From contig CANLGS010000387.1 of NCBI GenBank assembly GCA_947490035.1, positions 1 to 5,071 on the forward strand: DNA of 5,071 nt, in the 5' to 3' direction. Below, piece by piece: positions 4,624-5,071 of this stretch. The notes beneath the pieces were generated by a model. That model was not told the DNA's origin, did not search any database, and was given only the letters and a program-made list of their open reading frames with translations. The DNA comes from Gemmataceae bacterium. GTDB lineage: Bacteria; Planctomycetota; Planctomycetia; Gemmatales; Gemmataceae. How positions within the stretch are numbered: the first letter of the stretch is position 1; every line of letters starts with the position of its first letter. The position numbers and the translations under genes are program-made.

Positions 4624-5071
4624 ATGAACCTCGACAGCCTGCTCCCCAACCTGGGCGAATGGCTCCGCGGCACCGGCCCCGAGTCGGACGTGGTCGTGTC
4701 CACGCGCATCCGGCTGGCGCGCAACCTCGCCGACCTGCCGTTCGCCACCCGCGCCACCGCCGCGCACAAGGTGGAAGTGATCGCCCGCGCGAAGGAGGCG
4801 ATTGCCAAGTCCGACACGGCGCTGAAGCTCGAATACATTGACATCCCGTCGATGGCGGCCCTCGACCGGCAGTTCCTCGTGGAACGGCAGCTCATCAGTC
4901 GCGAACTCGCCGGCGGTCTCGACGGGCCGCGCGGCGTCGCGTTCGACCCGACCGAAACCGCCAGCGTGATGGTCAACGAGGAAGACCACCTGCGCCTACA
5001 AGTCCTCCGCAGCGGGTTCGCGCTCGACGAAGCCTGGCACGACATCGACAAACTCGACGACGCGCTGGAGC
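4624..5071 (+). CDS. mcsB: Protein-arginine kinase McsB, N-terminal 149 residues, 3' end cut off by the window
   Basis: The frame is open from ATG 4624 to the right edge. The sequence matches the N-terminal part of the phosphagen-kinase-like catalytic domain of McsB: GPESDVVVSTRIRLARN (18-34) corresponds to the GPESDIVLSSRIRLARN block of Bacillus McsB, whose arginines contact nucleotide phosphates; FLVERQLIS (84-92) and VNEEDHLRLQ (117-126) follow in order. The NEEDH element is the hallmark of this kinase family and carries an active-site glutamate. McsB transfers phosphate from ATP to arginine side chains of proteins in the cytoplasm; in Firmicutes phosphoarginine marks proteins for ClpC-ClpP. 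The family is usually about 350-360 residues, so roughly 200 are outside the window, including the C-terminal phosphoarginine-binding region. The ribosome binding site is weak (GGAA, ten bases upstream), consistent with translation coupled to or downstream of mcsA. Confidence 0.93.
   Translation, partial: MNLDSLLPNLGEWLRGTGPESDVVVSTRIRLARNLADLPFATRATAAHKVEVIARAKEAIAKSDTALKLEYIDIPSMAALDRQFLVERQLISRELAGGLDGPRGVAFDPTETASVMVNEEDHLRLQVLRSGFALDEAWHDIDKLDDALE

Noticed and set aside
4584..5051. Minus-strand frames opposite mcsB
   Set aside because: The plus-strand frame matches McsB with its STRIRLARN and NEEDH motifs; the antisense frames are composition artefacts.

Overview
The window looks like a piece of a high-GC planctomycete chromosome, most likely from the Gemmata/Gemmataceae group. 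This is an inference, not a match to a named genome. It rests on strongly GC-biased third codon positions, a FlgI-like protein carrying a twin-arginine lipoprotein signal, an mcsA/mcsB protein-arginine-kinase cluster, and gaps filled with tandem-repeat-derived inverted repeats.

The layout is two leftward genes, a divergent control region, then a rightward operon. (1) Positions 1-1118, minus strand: the N-terminal 372 codons of a FlgI-fold (P-ring-like) Tat lipoprotein, running off the left edge. (2) 1119-1349: a gap holding a weak promoter candidate, a small leader hairpin and a long imperfect inverted repeat built on a ~15-nt unit. (3) 1350-3248, minus strand: a 632-residue multi-pass membrane protein with a soluble C-terminal domain, possibly a GT-C-type glycosyltransferase-like protein. 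(4) 3249-3428: a divergent intergenic region with a 24-bp near-perfect palindrome, a good sigma70-type promoter (CTGACA-17-TAGAAT) and a strong AGGAGG site facing right. (5) 3429-5071, plus strand: two tandem, diverged mcsA paralogues followed by the start of mcsB, which runs off the right edge.

The functional core is the McsA-McsA-McsB cluster. In Firmicutes, McsB phosphorylates arginines on proteins, McsA is its zinc-binding activator, and the mark targets substrates to ClpC-ClpP. Here there are two adjacent McsA proteins with different linkers, both with a Cys-X-His in place of the last Cys-X-X-Cys zinc half-site. No ctsR-like gene lies upstream; the upstream neighbour is a divergent membrane protein.

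The most unusual DNA feature is that three of the four gaps hold a long snap-back structure, each of a different sequence type: a ~15-nt-unit repeat at 1249-1348, a perfect 27-bp-arm palindrome at 3909-3975, and a heptad-repeat hairpin at 4523-4609. None is followed by a T-run, so they look more like REP/STRR-type dispersed elements than intrinsic terminators. The last one supplies the stop codon and final residues of the second McsA. No RNA genes, CRISPR arrays, transposase genes or origins were seen.
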